Assembly (NCBI GenBank): GCA_963746325.1 | Contig: CAVVBC010000009.1 | Location: 150,455-214,454, forward strand | Direction of reading: 5' to 3' | DNA length: 64,000 bases | From: RPQJ01 sp963746325 | GTDB lineage: Bacteria > Pseudomonadota > Gammaproteobacteria > Steroidobacterales > Steroidobacteraceae | Shown: in pieces, positions 1-8,738 of the stretch | How the letters are laid out: each line of letters starts with the position of its first letter | Position numbering within the stretch: position 1 is the first letter of the stretch | Notes under the pieces: generated by a model | The model's input: the letters and a program-made list of their open reading frames with translations, nothing else | What the model was told of the DNA's origin: nothing | The model's database searches: none | Made by a program: the position numbers and the translations under genes

Positions 1-244
1 TAGCTGCCGGCGGAGAGCCGTCTGGGCGTCGTTCGCCCTCGGCCGCATGCAGATGCCGTGGGTGGCGCAGTCGATCCTGCTCGGCGGCCACGTGCGCGTC
101 GGGCTCGAGGACAACCTCTACCTCAGCAAGGGCGTGAAGGCGACCAACGCGCAGCTGGTCGAGCAGGCACGCTCGATCATCGAGGCGATGGGTGCGCGCA
201 TCCTGACGCCGGCCGAAACGCGCGACCGCCTGCGCCTGCGCTGA
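1..244 (+). CDS. cdhC: 3-dehydrocarnitine cleavage enzyme (BKACE family), C-terminal part
   Basis: This is the 3' end of a beta-keto acid cleavage enzyme; the rest lies before the window. BKACE enzymes cleave a beta-keto acid with acetyl-CoA; the carnitine member (CdhC in Pseudomonas) turns 3-dehydrocarnitine into betainyl-CoA and acetoacetate. The tail shows the family block WASFALGR, MPWVAQ, LLGGHVRVGLEDN and LYLSKG, which closes the TIM barrel. The first bases read LPAESR in one frame and WASF in the next; dropping one T near base 21 gives LPAESRWASF, so a one-base insertion is likely. The family is clear. The carnitine substrate is inferred from the thioesterase and CaiD genes that follow and from the carnitine dehydrogenase at 18389-19873. 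Confidence 0.8.
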   Translation, partial: SCRRRAVWASFALGRMQMPWVAQSILLGGHVRVGLEDNLYLSKGVKATNAQLVEQARSIIEAMGARILTPAETRDRLRLR

Positions 245-251
245 CCGCCGC

Positions 252-731
252 ATGGACTGGCGACCCACCGACTATCACTGCGCCATCGACCCGCTCTGGA
301 TCGACTACAACGGGCACCTGCGCGATGCCTACTACACGCTCGTGTTCAGCCAGGCCGTAGACGCGCTGATGGACGAAGTCGGCCTCGACGACGCCTACCG
401 GGCGCGGTCAGGTTGCACGCTGTTCACGCTCGAGACGCACCTCCACTACCTGCGCGAGATCAAGGCCAGCGACGCGATCAGCGTGCGTGCGCGCGCCCTC
501 GGCGTCGATGCCAAGCGCATGCACGTGGGACTGGCGCTGCATTGCCCCCGCCTCGAGGAGCCCGCGGCCCTCGGCGAGTTCATGCTGCTGCACGTGCAGC
601 AGCAGCCGGCGCCGAGAAGCGCGGTTTTCCCACCCGACGTCCAGCAGCGACTCGAGCGCTGGCTGGCTGCCGATCAGCTGCTGCCGTCACCGGCACTCAG
701 CTCGCGCCGGATGGAACTGCCGCAGCGCTGA
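252..731 (+). CDS. cdhB: Hotdog-fold acyl-CoA thioesterase (betainyl-CoA thioesterase-like)
   Basis: The 159-residue protein is a single hotdog domain of the 4-hydroxybenzoyl-CoA thioesterase type. The N-terminal signature WIDYNGHL is followed by the long helix (residues about 25-45) and the ETHLHYLREIK strand. It starts 8 bp after the BKACE stop and is followed 24 bp later by an acyl-CoA ligase, so it sits in one operon. In carnitine catabolism the matching enzyme (CdhB) hydrolyses betainyl-CoA to glycine betaine and CoA. The same domain occurs as a C-terminal fusion on the carnitine dehydrogenase in this window, so two paralogues exist. The fold is seen in sequence; the substrate is inferred from context. 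Confidence 0.75.
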   Translation: MDWRPTDYHCAIDPLWIDYNGHLRDAYYTLVFSQAVDALMDEVGLDDAYRARSGCTLFTLETHLHYLREIKASDAISVRARALGVDAKRMHVGLALHCPRLEEPAALGEFMLLHVQQQPAPRSAVFPPDVQQRLERWLAADQLLPSPALSSRRMELPQR

Positions 732-755
732 ACGCGCCGCCACCGCAGGCAACGC

Positions 756-2819
756 ATGAATCCACCCGACCTGCAACGCCTGCTCGTGCCGCGCACCGTC
801 GCACTGATCGGATCAGGCGCATGGACCGACGCGGTCGCCGCCGGCGCACGAACGCTGCGCTATCCCGGGGAAATCTGGCGCGTGCACCCGACACGCACAT
901 CGCAGCCGGACACGCCGTATTTCCGCTCGGTCGACGACCTCCCGGCCGGCCCCGACACCGCGTTCATCGCTGCACCGAATCACGAAGTGCCTGCGATCGC
1001 TGCGTCGCTCGTCCGGCGCGGTGCGGGCGGGTTCGTGTGCTTCAGTTCGGGCTTTGCAGAAACCGCCACGCCCGACGGCCTGCGCCTCGGCCGGGAACTC
1101 GAGCAGGCAGCGAGCGAACTGCCGTTCCTCGGCCCAAACTGCTACGGCATGGTCAATTTCTTCGACCGGGTTGCGCTGTGGCCTGACCAGGTCGTCGGTG
1201 AGCCACCCGAGCGCGGTGTGGCGCTGATCTCGCAGAGCGGAACGATCGCGCTGACGCTGATGTTCAGTGATCGCTCGCTGCCGATCGGGTACCTGCTCAC
1301 TGTGGGCAACCAGTCACGCCTCGCTGCCGAAGACCTCATCGACGTGCTGAGCGACGATCCGCGCGTCACGGCCTTCGGCCTGTACCTCGAGGGCATCAAG
1401 GACGCCCCGAAGTTCGCGCGCGCCGTCGCCAAGGCACGTGCGCACGGCAAGCCGATCGCCGTGGTCAAGTCCGGCCGCACCGAGGCCGCCAGCCGCACCG
1501 CGCGCAGTCACACCGGCGCCCTGTCGGGAGCCGATGCCGTGTTCGACGCCTATTGTGCGCAGGCCGGCGTCGCCCGCTGCGAAACGCTCTCCACGCTGTG
1601 CGAAACACTGAAGATCTTCCACGGCGGCGGCCCCCTCGCGGGACGACGCGTGGTCGTCATGGGCGCGTCGGGTGGCGACATGGCCATGACCGCGGATGTG
1701 TCGCGCCACCTGGCGCTCGAGTTCCCGCCATTTGCGCCGGAGACCACGGCGCGCATGAGCGCCATCGTCGGCGAGCGCGTGACCGTGGCGAACCCGTTCG
1801 ACATGCACACGTACCTCTGGTTTCAGCACGCGGCCCTGCGGCAGTTGTTCGAGGTAGTGTTTCGCAGCGACGTCGACGCGGTCGGCTTCACGCTCGACTG
1901 CCCGCCGACGGCCAGTGCCGACGACTCCGCCTACACCGCCGTCATCGAGCAGTTCGCGGCGGCGGCGCAAGGTGCCGCGCCGCGCGGCGTTTTCATCTCG
2001 TCGTTGCCGGAAACGCAGGGTCGCACCGTACGGCAGCTGTGCCTGGCGCAGGGCCTGGTTCCATTGCAGGGCCAGCGCGAAGCCCTCGAGGCGCTGCATC
2101 TCTCCGCAGCTGTCGGCGAGGCCTGGCGCGACGGCACGCCACCGCTCCTGTCGCGGCCGTCAGGGCCAGCCGGAGCGGTGCGGACCCTCGACGAGTCGGC
2201 GGGCAAGGCGGCTCTTGGTGCATTCGGCCTGCAGACCCCGCGTTCGCAGGTGGTGCCCGCAACGCAGGCGGCCGCCGCCGCGATGGCCGTCGGGTTTCCG
2301 GTGGTGATCAAGGCGACCGGCGCGGGACTCGAACACAAGACCGAACTCGGCGGCGTCGTGCTCGGCGTCCGCAATGCCGAACAGGCTACGGCGGCAGGCG
2401 ACAGGCTTGCCGCACTGTCGGACGAAGTACTGGTCGAGCAGATGATCGACGACGGCGTGGTCGAGATCCTGGTCGGCGTCACCGTCGACGAACAGTTCGG
2501 GCAGGTGCTGCTGATCGGTGCCGGCGGCGTGCAGGCCGAACTCTGGCAGGATACGGTGACGCTGTTGCCACCGTGGACCCATGCCGAGATCTCCACGGCA
2601 TTGCGACGGCTGCGGGTTCACGCGCTCATCGAGGGCTTCCGTGGCCGGCCCGCGGGTGACTGCGAGGCGCTCGTCGACGCGATCCTCGCGGTCGGTCGCT
2701 TTGCCGCCGCGCATTGCGACACGCTCGTTGAGCTCGACGTCAATCCCATCATCGTGCGTCCGCGCGGCCGGGGCGCGATCGCCGTCGACGTGCTGATCCG
2801 CAAGGCAGAGGAGTCGTGA
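756..2819 (+). CDS. ADP-forming acyl-CoA synthetase (acetate-CoA ligase family)
   Basis: A 687-residue single-chain NDP-forming acyl-CoA synthetase. Order of parts: CoA-binding Rossmann domain (about 5-135, with GPNCYGMVN), ligase-CoA domains (about 150-460, with ISQSGTIA), and ATP-grasp domain (about 475-687, with VVIKATGAGLEHKTELGG). The phospho-acceptor His is His252 in the SHTGAL motif. It would activate a carboxylate with ATP and CoA, giving ADP and Pi. It lies between a thioesterase and a CaiD homologue (1-bp gap to the latter), so a likely substrate is a trimethylammonium acid such as gamma-butyrobetaine, crotonobetaine or carnitine, a job done by the unrelated AMP-forming CaiC in E. 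coli. That substrate is an inference. Confidence 0.85.
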   Translation: MNPPDLQRLLVPRTVALIGSGAWTDAVAAGARTLRYPGEIWRVHPTRTSQPDTPYFRSVDDLPAGPDTAFIAAPNHEVPAIAASLVRRGAGGFVCFSSGFAETATPDGLRLGRELEQAASELPFLGPNCYGMVNFFDRVALWPDQVVGEPPERGVALISQSGTIALTLMFSDRSLPIGYLLTVGNQSRLAAEDLIDVLSDDPRVTAFGLYLEGIKDAPKFARAVAKARAHGKPIAVVKSGRTEAASRTARSHTGALSGADAVFDAYCAQAGVARCETLSTLCETLKIFHGGGPLAGRRVVVMGASGGDMAMTADVSRHLALEFPPFAPETTARMSAIVGERVTVANPFDMHTYLWFQHAALRQLFEVVFRSDVDAVGFTLDCPPTASADDSAYTAVIEQFAAAAQGAAPRGVFISSLPETQGRTVRQLCLAQGLVPLQGQREALEALHLSAAVGEAWRDGTPPLLSRPSGPAGAVRTLDESAGKAALGAFGLQTPRSQVVPATQAAAAAMAVGFPVVIKATGAGLEHKTELGGVVLGVRNAEQATAAGDRLAALSDEVLVEQMIDDGVVEILVGVTVDEQFGQVLLIGAGGVQAELWQDTVTLLPPWTHAEISTALRRLRVHALIEGFRGRPAGDCEALVDAILAVGRFAAAHCDTLVELDVNPIIVRPRGRGAIAVDVLIRKAEES

Positions 2820-2820
2820 G

Positions 2821-3597
2821 ATGCAAGACGGAATCCTGACCGAACGCAACGGGGCGATCCTCGAAGTCACGATCGACCGGCCAAAGGCGAATGCGATCGA
2901 CGTGGCCGCCAGCCGTCGGCTGAACGACGTCTTCACGCAGTTTCGCGACGACGCGAGCCTGCGCGTGGCGATCATCACGGGTGCGGGCGATCGCTTCTTC
3001 TCCCCGGGCTGGGACTTGAAGGCGGCGGCCGCCGGCGAGGAGTCGGACTCAGACTGGGGTGCCGGAGGTTTCGGCGGGCTCAACTACCCGCGCAACCTGA
3101 ACAAGCCGATCATCGCCGCCGTGAACGGCATCGCCTGCGGTGGCGGCTTCGAGATCGTGCTCGGCACCGACATCATCGTGATGGAAGAGCACGCGCGCTT
3201 CGCGCTGCCCGAAATCAACGTGGCCGTGCTGGCGGACGCCGGCACGATCAAGTTGCGACGGCGCATCCCCTACCACGTCGCGGTCGAGTTCCTGATGACC
3301 GGACGCTGGATGGACGCGACCGAGGCGAAGCACTGGGGGCTCGCCAACCACGTCGTGCCCAGGGGCCAGGGCCTGGCCAAGGCGCGCGAGATCGCGAGCC
3401 AACTGGCCGAAGGACCGCCGCTGCTGTTCCCGGCCATCAAGCAGCTGCTGCGGCACACGGAAACGGTGCCCGAGCACGAAGCCTTCGAGCTGCACGATTC
3501 GCTGCACCTCGTGCAGCAGGTCATCCGCTCGGAAGACCTGAAGGAAGGCACGCGGGCCTTCACCGAAAAGCGTAAGCCGCGCTGGACCGGCCGCTAG
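2821..3597 (+). CDS. caiD: Carnitinyl-CoA dehydratase / crotonobetainyl-CoA hydratase
   Basis: A crotonase-fold protein of 258 residues, close to E. coli CaiD in length and sequence. Shared blocks include ITLDRPKANAID-like and VAIITGAGDRFFSPGWDLKAA, and the general acid/base Glu111 and Glu131 fall at the same positions as in CaiD (GGGFEI and FALPE). CaiD interconverts crotonobetainyl-CoA and L-carnitinyl-CoA. The loop after Glu131 (AVLADAGTIKLRRRIP) differs from the usual GIVPDSGG, so a related substrate is possible. It is the last gene of the BKACE-thioesterase-ligase-CaiD run; the following 170 bp hold no gene or obvious terminator. Confidence 0.82.
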   Translation: MQDGILTERNGAILEVTIDRPKANAIDVAASRRLNDVFTQFRDDASLRVAIITGAGDRFFSPGWDLKAAAAGEESDSDWGAGGFGGLNYPRNLNKPIIAAVNGIACGGGFEIVLGTDIIVMEEHARFALPEINVAVLADAGTIKLRRRIPYHVAVEFLMTGRWMDATEAKHWGLANHVVPRGQGLAKAREIASQLAEGPPLLFPAIKQLLRHTETVPEHEAFELHDSLHLVQQVIRSEDLKEGTRAFTEKRKPRWTGR

Positions 3598-3767
3598 GTT
3601 CGTGGGGCGTCGCCCGATGCTATTGTCGGGCTCGAGGATCTCGAATAGAAAGCAGACATTCGTCAGAGGCGTGAAACTGCCACTAGCGGTCCTTCGAGAA
3701 CGCAGCGACAACTTCCCGGAAGCGGCCGTTCCAGCGACGTCGGCGAGCCGGCTATCGCGTCGCAGGT

Positions 3768-4489
3768 TCAGTAGTACCACTTGGCTACGAACCCGATGGC
3801 GTTGAGGGTCTCCGGATTCGGCAGACGGTCAACCTGCCTTGCCAGGTAGATCTCATACCGGAAGTGCTCGTTGACCGCGACCTCCGGTCCGAATTGATAA
3901 AGGACTCGCGCCCAGCCATCGTAGCGCATGTCGTAGAACCACTCCACGTTCAAGTAGGGAACGACCGTGTGATCGCGCACGGTGAACTCACGCGTTGCCT
4001 CGAGCCAGAATCGGTAACGGTTCGAGTAGTCATCACCAATCCATCGCAGGTCTGCGCGAGCGCGCGCTTCGAGCCAGACCTGGGCTGGCAAGGGCGCCTT
4101 GCCGTAGAAGGAAATGATGCCCCGATCTTCGGCGACGTTCGCCCCAGACTCATCGGTCGCCTTGAAAATCGTGCCGTAGCCGACTCGCGCCCAAAAATAT
4201 CGGCTGCGCTGCCAGTCCTCCGTCCAGAGTTCCTTGCGCTTGATAGGCTTCAGGGAAATATCGAGGTACGCAGCAAGGTCCAGCGATTGGGTATCGGATT
4301 CCTTGCCCTCGGCGTAGGCCGCGTCGAAATGGAGCCTGGTCCGCGGGCCCAGCCCCACGAAGGCGGAGACCTGAGCCAGATCTCATACGAATCGGCGGCG
4401 CTCGCGACATTTGCGCACACGTGCAGTCCGCACCACGCCACCAGGCACGCAAGTTTCCGCCGCGAGGTCAGCGTCCTGCGCCGCATCAC
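3768..4489 (-). CDS. DUF2490-type outer-membrane barrel protein, frameshifted
   Basis: Two frames together make one protein of about 240 residues. The upstream frame supplies a signal peptide (MMRRRTLTSRRKLACLVAWC to ANVASAADSYEIW). The downstream frame supplies AQVSAFVGLGPRTRLHFDA and alternating aromatic beta strands ending in KWYY, typical of DUF2490 proteins predicted to be outer-membrane barrels. The frames meet near 4375 at 'tggctcag': one extra G would restore EIWAQVS, so one base seems to be missing. Either a sequencing or assembly deletion or a recent mutation explains this. Function is unknown. Confidence 0.65.
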
Positions 4490-4512
4490 CGACTCCAGAC
4501 ACGGCGGTCATT

Positions 4513-5736
4513 TCATAGCAGGACTTTCAGTACTCGCTCGATCAACTGCTCGGCGGAGAACATCGTCAGCAGCAGCGGCGCCACCGGCAGCAGAGTCGTG
4601 ACGGCCATGCTCAGCACGGCTTTCATGGTAAACGGCGTCAATTCGATGTCGCGGATGACCACGAAGCTGTTGCGCAGATCGGCCAGCGACTGGATGTCGG
4701 CGCTGCCCATCAGCGGTTCGCCGGACGACGCGCCGCCACGGAACCACTTATCGTCGAACTCTCTCGCGTAACGCTGCCCGAGCGCGCCGCATTCCTCCAT
4801 TCCCTGGCGCCTCGTCCGCCGAAGCTTGGACGTAAACGCGAGCAACGGGCCAAGTATCGCGAAAACCATGACGACGACCGTACCGAACAACTCTGGCTTG
4901 AACTCCAGCAAGTTGGCACCCTCATAGAAAATGCGGCTGGCGATCATTCCAGACAGCACGGCGCCCTGCGCTATCAGCAGCTGGGTGTAGGCGCGTCGCG
5001 ACGTGCCGAGAAAATGCAAGCCGGCCATGCCATCCGGATGCGTCGGCATCAGGTTCAGCTTCAGGCGCGACACCTGCCAGAGGAATCGTCCCCAGATGAA
5101 GAGACGGTAATACCAGCGCACCAGCAGGAACTGTGCCAATGGCAGGCTCACCAGGACAGCCCACCAACCGGCTTTCGAAAGCTGCAGACTCCCGCCCTTG
5201 AATTCCGCGTACCAGCTCGAAATTTCGAGAGTCGACTGCGTTCGCCAGATGAACAACACGCCGACGAGATACACGAACGCGACCAAAAGCACCTCGGCGA
5301 CGATCGAATCACGCAGGCGTATCGCCGAAGCGATGGCGGCGTCGAACCGCAGGCGCTCTGCGCCTGGAATGAGACCTCGCTCCAGGAACTGCCGCACTAT
5401 CGGAAGCAGGCGCCGATGAACCGTGACTTCGGCCGCGATCAACAGGGGGATCGCGATCAGCAACTTGGCGTGCACCTCGACATCCTTCAGGAACGGCAAT
5501 GCCACGGCACTGCCCCATGCGTGACCGTCGACTATCGACAGCAGCAGGAGCGGCAGCCAGGCCAGCAGCGCCAGCAAGATCATGCGCCGGCCCGTCCACT
5601 GCATCTCGTCGCCGGACAGGTGCGTGCGGCGCAGGAGACGATAGACCGGGCCACCGGCGACCAGCGAGAAATTGCTCAGTGCGTCCAGCGACGCACTGCT
5701 CGCGCCAGCGGCTCCGTGGAGTTGAGTCTCTGACAT
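4513..5736 (-). CDS. Unknown multi-pass inner-membrane protein
   Basis: A 407-residue protein that I cannot place in a named family. Hydrophobic helices are visible at about residues 50-68, 90-105, 148-165, 190-210, 248-268, 278-300 and 370-395, with a basic cytoplasmic stretch (SKLRRTRRQG) near 308 and a soluble segment at about 310-365. There is no signal peptide. Length and layout suggest a six- to seven-helix membrane protein. It ends 23 bp before the DUF2490 gene on the same strand. No catalytic motif is recognisable. Confidence 0.7.
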   Translation of the reverse strand: MSETQLHGAAGASSASLDALSNFSLVAGGPVYRLLRRTHLSGDEMQWTGRRMILLALLAWLPLLLLSIVDGHAWGSAVALPFLKDVEVHAKLLIAIPLLIAAEVTVHRRLLPIVRQFLERGLIPGAERLRFDAAIASAIRLRDSIVAEVLLVAFVYLVGVLFIWRTQSTLEISSWYAEFKGGSLQLSKAGWWAVLVSLPLAQFLLVRWYYRLFIWGRFLWQVSRLKLNLMPTHPDGMAGLHFLGTSRRAYTQLLIAQGAVLSGMIASRIFYEGANLLEFKPELFGTVVVMVFAILGPLLAFTSKLRRTRRQGMEECGALGQRYAREFDDKWFRGGASSGEPLMGSADIQSLADLRNSFVVIRDIELTPFTMKAVLSMAVTTLLPVAPLLLTMFSAEQLIERVLKVLL

Positions 5737-5760
5737 CGTGATTCTCCCCGCCCCGTGGCG

Positions 5761-6282
5761 TCAGGCGTTCTCACCGGCGAGCAGCAGCCGGTCGGGGGTC
5801 AGCTTGTAGGTCCACGGGCACCCCGCGTTCTTCCAGCCGTTCTTCAGGCGCTGGCCCAGGAATACGCTGTCGGGATCCTTGACCGGATCGCCTTCCATGC
5901 CATCGACGATCTGGAACACCCGTGTGAATCCTGCCTTGTCGAGCATATTGACCGCGATGGCGCTGCGGCCGCCCGAGCGGCACATGACGCAGATCGTGTC
6001 TTCGGGCTCGGCAAACGTCTGCACGCGGGAGACGAAATCCCCAAGCGGGCGCATGGGAAACTGGCCTTTGGCCTCGTCCCACACGTACGACTGAACCGCC
6101 ACGGGGACCTTCCAGGCCATGGTCGGGTGACCGACGAAGAGATACTCCTCCGGCGTGCGCACATCGAGAATCTTCACTGTCTCGGGAGCGCTGCGCCACA
6201 TTTCGTACGCCTCCCTTGCTGTGACATACAGTCCAGGGACGGTCTGCTTTCCCTGCGGAATATCCGTGCGCGGTTTGTTCAT
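5761..6282 (-). CDS. Rhodanese-like sulfurtransferase domain protein
   Basis: A single rhodanese domain of 173 residues. The CH2A-like segment KILDVRTPEEYLFVGHP and the active loop CRSGGRS (nucleophile Cys101) are intact, so sulfur transfer from thiosulfate or a persulfide is plausible. No signal peptide is visible, which suggests the cytoplasm. It lies between a membrane protein gene and a secreted barrel protein on the same strand with gaps of about 25-40 bp, so co-transcription is possible but the functional link is unclear. Confidence 0.85.
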   Translation of the reverse strand: MNKPRTDIPQGKQTVPGLYVTAREAYEMWRSAPETVKILDVRTPEEYLFVGHPTMAWKVPVAVQSYVWDEAKGQFPMRPLGDFVSRVQTFAEPEDTICVMCRSGGRSAIAVNMLDKAGFTRVFQIVDGMEGDPVKDPDSVFLGQRLKNGWKNAGCPWTYKLTPDRLLLAGENA

Positions 6283-6319
6283 AGTCTGCGTCCTTCCGCT
6301 CTCGTTGCGCCTGCGGGGT

Positions 6320-7126
6320 CTACTTGAATTGGCTGTTCAATCCGACGAAGACCTGCCATTTCGGCCAGCCGGCGCCATCGTCGGCCACGGAAACCTGCGG
6401 CTCGATGAACACGTTGAAGACCATCTTCTCGCGTGGAATCACCTGGCCGATGCCGAGCCCGATCGGCACGCTGTAACTGCTGTGCTCGAAGTCGTACGCC
6501 ATGACCGCCGTCGAGCGCAGGTAGGTGCCGCCGCCGAGTTGATAGAACACGAACGGCTGGAAGGCGCCGAGGTTCACCTCGTCACGGTCGTCCGAACCCG
6601 AGAAACTCGCCTGCCAGGACAGCAGGTAGCCGTACTGGATCCTGGGTGAACTGGCGTTGAACAGCGTGTGCACGAATCCCGCTGACCACTGCTCGCTGCC
6701 GAGCGCGTCCTTGCTCGCGGTCGGTGCCGTAATCTGCGGGCCGATGCCGACGCTGAGCGCCGGGTTGCCGGTATCGATCAGGTAGGCCGCGAAGACGTTC
6801 AGGTCGCCAAGCCCGGTCTCGTGGTCGAAATCGGGCGATACCGGGAACGTATTGATCGGTAAAGACGCGCGCATGAGCCAGTTCGTTTGCCCAAGCGAGA
6901 ACGGCCTGGCGAATCGCGCCCAGAACTGGTTCGCGTCCTTGTCCGGATCGGTGAGTTCACCGATGTAATAGTTGTGAAGGTTGAAAGCGGTGAAGTTCGC
7001 GAGTGGGTTATTGGCCTGCGCAACATCGCTGGTCGCAGCTTGTTCCTGCGCGTTTGCGACGCCTGCAGACAAGCAAAGCGCCGCTGCGATCGTTATTGAA
7101 ATCCTGGAGTTGCCTGAATTGCTCAT
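6320..7126 (-). CDS. Predicted outer-membrane beta-barrel protein
   Basis: A 268-residue exported protein. It has a signal peptide with cleavage after about residue 26 (SAGVANA-QEQ), a short linker rich in A, N and D, then amphipathic strands of 9-12 residues and a C-terminal strand ending FVGLNSQFK. The overall pattern is like the Phenol_MetA_deg/transporter-like barrel group. It overlaps the upstream glycine-zipper gene by 4 bp (ATGA), so the two are translationally coupled. The substrate, if it is a channel, is unknown. Confidence 0.65.
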   Translation of the reverse strand: MSNSGNSRISITIAAALCLSAGVANAQEQAATSDVAQANNPLANFTAFNLHNYYIGELTDPDKDANQFWARFARPFSLGQTNWLMRASLPINTFPVSPDFDHETGLGDLNVFAAYLIDTGNPALSVGIGPQITAPTASKDALGSEQWSAGFVHTLFNASSPRIQYGYLLSWQASFSGSDDRDEVNLGAFQPFVFYQLGGGTYLRSTAVMAYDFEHSSYSVPIGLGIGQVIPREKMVFNVFIEPQVSVADDGAGWPKWQVFVGLNSQFK

Positions 7127-7692
7127 TTGACTGTGTAATCCTTCGGCTCAAGGCAGGCCGCGAAGCCCTTCTTGAAAAGGTCCATCTGCTGCTGTTGCGC
7201 AGCCTGCTGTTGTTGCGTGGCCTGCTGTTGCTGCTGCGTCGTCTGCTGGGCGGCCTGCTGCTGGTTCTTGCGGCTTTGCCGACCGCCGGCTACGACGCCG
7301 ACCGTGGCGCCGACTGCCGCGCCCTGGCCGGCATCATTGTTGGCGACCTCACCGATCACGGCGCCCGCGGCGGCACCGCGTGCCGCGCCCCGGAGTCGCG
7401 ATCCATCCGCGGCGGGGGCCGGTTGGACTGCCGACGACGCTGCAGGCTGGGCCGCTGCCGGCGCTGGCGCCATCGGGTCCACGCCGGTCTGGCCCTTCGC
7501 CCAGGCGTAGCACTCGCCTTCGTCCTGGGCTTGCTTCTGCGGCGTCTGGCCCTTTGCCGGAAACACGACCATCCCGAGCGACGTGGAAAGTAGCTTCGAT
7601 GCGGCTGGTGCCGCAGTTTGGCCGTGCGCCGCCACTGCGGCCGTCAGCGCCAGGCAAGCCATCGAGATCGAGATCCGTCGCATGTTGTTCAT
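7123..7692 (-). CDS. Glycine-zipper (YMGG-like) exported protein with Q-rich tail
   Basis: A 189-residue protein starting at MNNMRR, chosen over a longer upstream start because GGAG lies 8 bases before it. Signal peptide about 1-24 (ending AHG-Q). The middle holds a glycine zipper (GAARGAAAGAVIGEVANND to GAAVGATVGVVAGG, about residues 100-135) typical of envelope proteins that insert in or line membranes. After it comes a run of about 35 residues that is mostly Gln, encoded by CAG/CAA repeats, then a conserved-looking end with one Cys (FAACLEPKDYTVK). It overlaps the next barrel gene by 4 bp. Confidence 0.7.
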   Translation of the reverse strand: MNNMRRISISMACLALTAAVAAHGQTAAPAASKLLSTSLGMVVFPAKGQTPQKQAQDEGECYAWAKGQTGVDPMAPAPAAAQPAASSAVQPAPAADGSRLRGAARGAAAGAVIGEVANNDAGQGAAVGATVGVVAGGRQSRKNQQQAAQQTTQQQQQATQQQQAAQQQQMDLFKKGFAACLEPKDYTVK

Positions 7693-7723
7693 GAAGAAGT
7701 CTCCAGACAGGCCGTCTTGCGCC

Positions 7724-8581
7724 TCAGAAGTCGGGATCCGGGAAAGTCGGCTCCCGGTTTTCTGTGAACGCACGGATGCCTTCGACGCGATCCGGATGAA
7801 CCACCGACCGCCAGTGGCCCTCCATCATGATCGCGACGGCCTGCTCGACAGGCTCGCCTTGTCCCATCTGCACCGCGCGCTTGACCGCCTGTACCGCCGT
7901 CGGTGAGTTACTCGCTATCTGCTTCGCGATTCGCATCGCTGCATTCATCAGTTCGACGCGCGGATGCACCTCGTTGACCATGCCGAGCCGATGCGCCTCC
8001 TGCGCAGTGATCGGCTGGCCGGTCATCAGCATCTGCAAGGCGAGACCAGGCGGGAGCACCCGCGGCAGGAATACGGGCGCGCCACCGCCTGCGGACAAGC
8101 CGACCATCGCCTCCGGCTGTCCGAATCGGGCGTCGTCGGCAGCGATGATGAAGTCCGTGCTGATGGCGATCTCACAACCGCCGCCATAGGCCATGCCCTG
8201 GACTGCGGCGATGATCGGTCTGCGCAGCAGGCGCAGCGTGTATAGGACGCGATCAAAGACCTGGCGCTGGCGCAGCCATTGCTCCTTGGTCATGTTCTTG
8301 CGCTGATAAAGGTCGCCGCCGACAGAAAACGCGCGGTCACCGGCCCCGGTGATGATGGCAACGCGCACGGCCGTACGGGCCGCGATCGTCTCGAGGACCT
8401 CGATCAGTTGTGTCGCCAGTTCTGTGGTGATGGCGTTGTCGGCGTGCGGGCGGTTGAGCGTGATGATCGCCACTTGCCCGCCGGAATCGTACTCGAGAAG
8501 AACGAGTTGATCAGGCTCCGGGACATCCGCGGGTGTGCGGTAACCGAGCTGATGCATCCGCGTATCGCTGTTGTCTGCCAT
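7724..8581 (-). CDS. Enoyl-CoA hydratase/isomerase family protein
   Basis: A crotonase-fold protein of 285 residues. The start at MADNSDTRMHQ is preferred because GGAG lies 6 bases upstream. Visible features: ALNRPHA-type N-terminal strand (ITLNRPHADNAI), oxyanion-hole segment DRAFSVGGDL, GGGCEIAISTDF and FGQPE. The first catalytic Glu is present in GGGCEI and the second in GQPEAMVG. The N-terminal 25 residues before the fold are longer than usual. It sits 157 bp downstream of the DszB-like gene on the same strand; the substrate is unknown. Confidence 0.82.
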   Translation of the reverse strand: MADNSDTRMHQLGYRTPADVPEPDQLVLLEYDSGGQVAIITLNRPHADNAITTELATQLIEVLETIAARTAVRVAIITGAGDRAFSVGGDLYQRKNMTKEQWLRQRQVFDRVLYTLRLLRRPIIAAVQGMAYGGGCEIAISTDFIIAADDARFGQPEAMVGLSAGGGAPVFLPRVLPPGLALQMLMTGQPITAQEAHRLGMVNEVHPRVELMNAAMRIAKQIASNSPTAVQAVKRAVQMGQGEPVEQAVAIMMEGHWRSVVHPDRVEGIRAFTENREPTFPDPDF

Positions 8582-8738
8582 AAGTGCTCCGTATCCACGT
8601 CGGGCGCAAGTCGCTGGCGTGTTCCCGCAGCCGTCTATCGGCCCGGAACGGCGTTGCTCCTGCGCACTGACTGCAGGCCTTGCGACGCCGGCGCGGCCCC
8701 GGGAATGGGTACGCGCCGGCATCCGGGCGATCGAACGA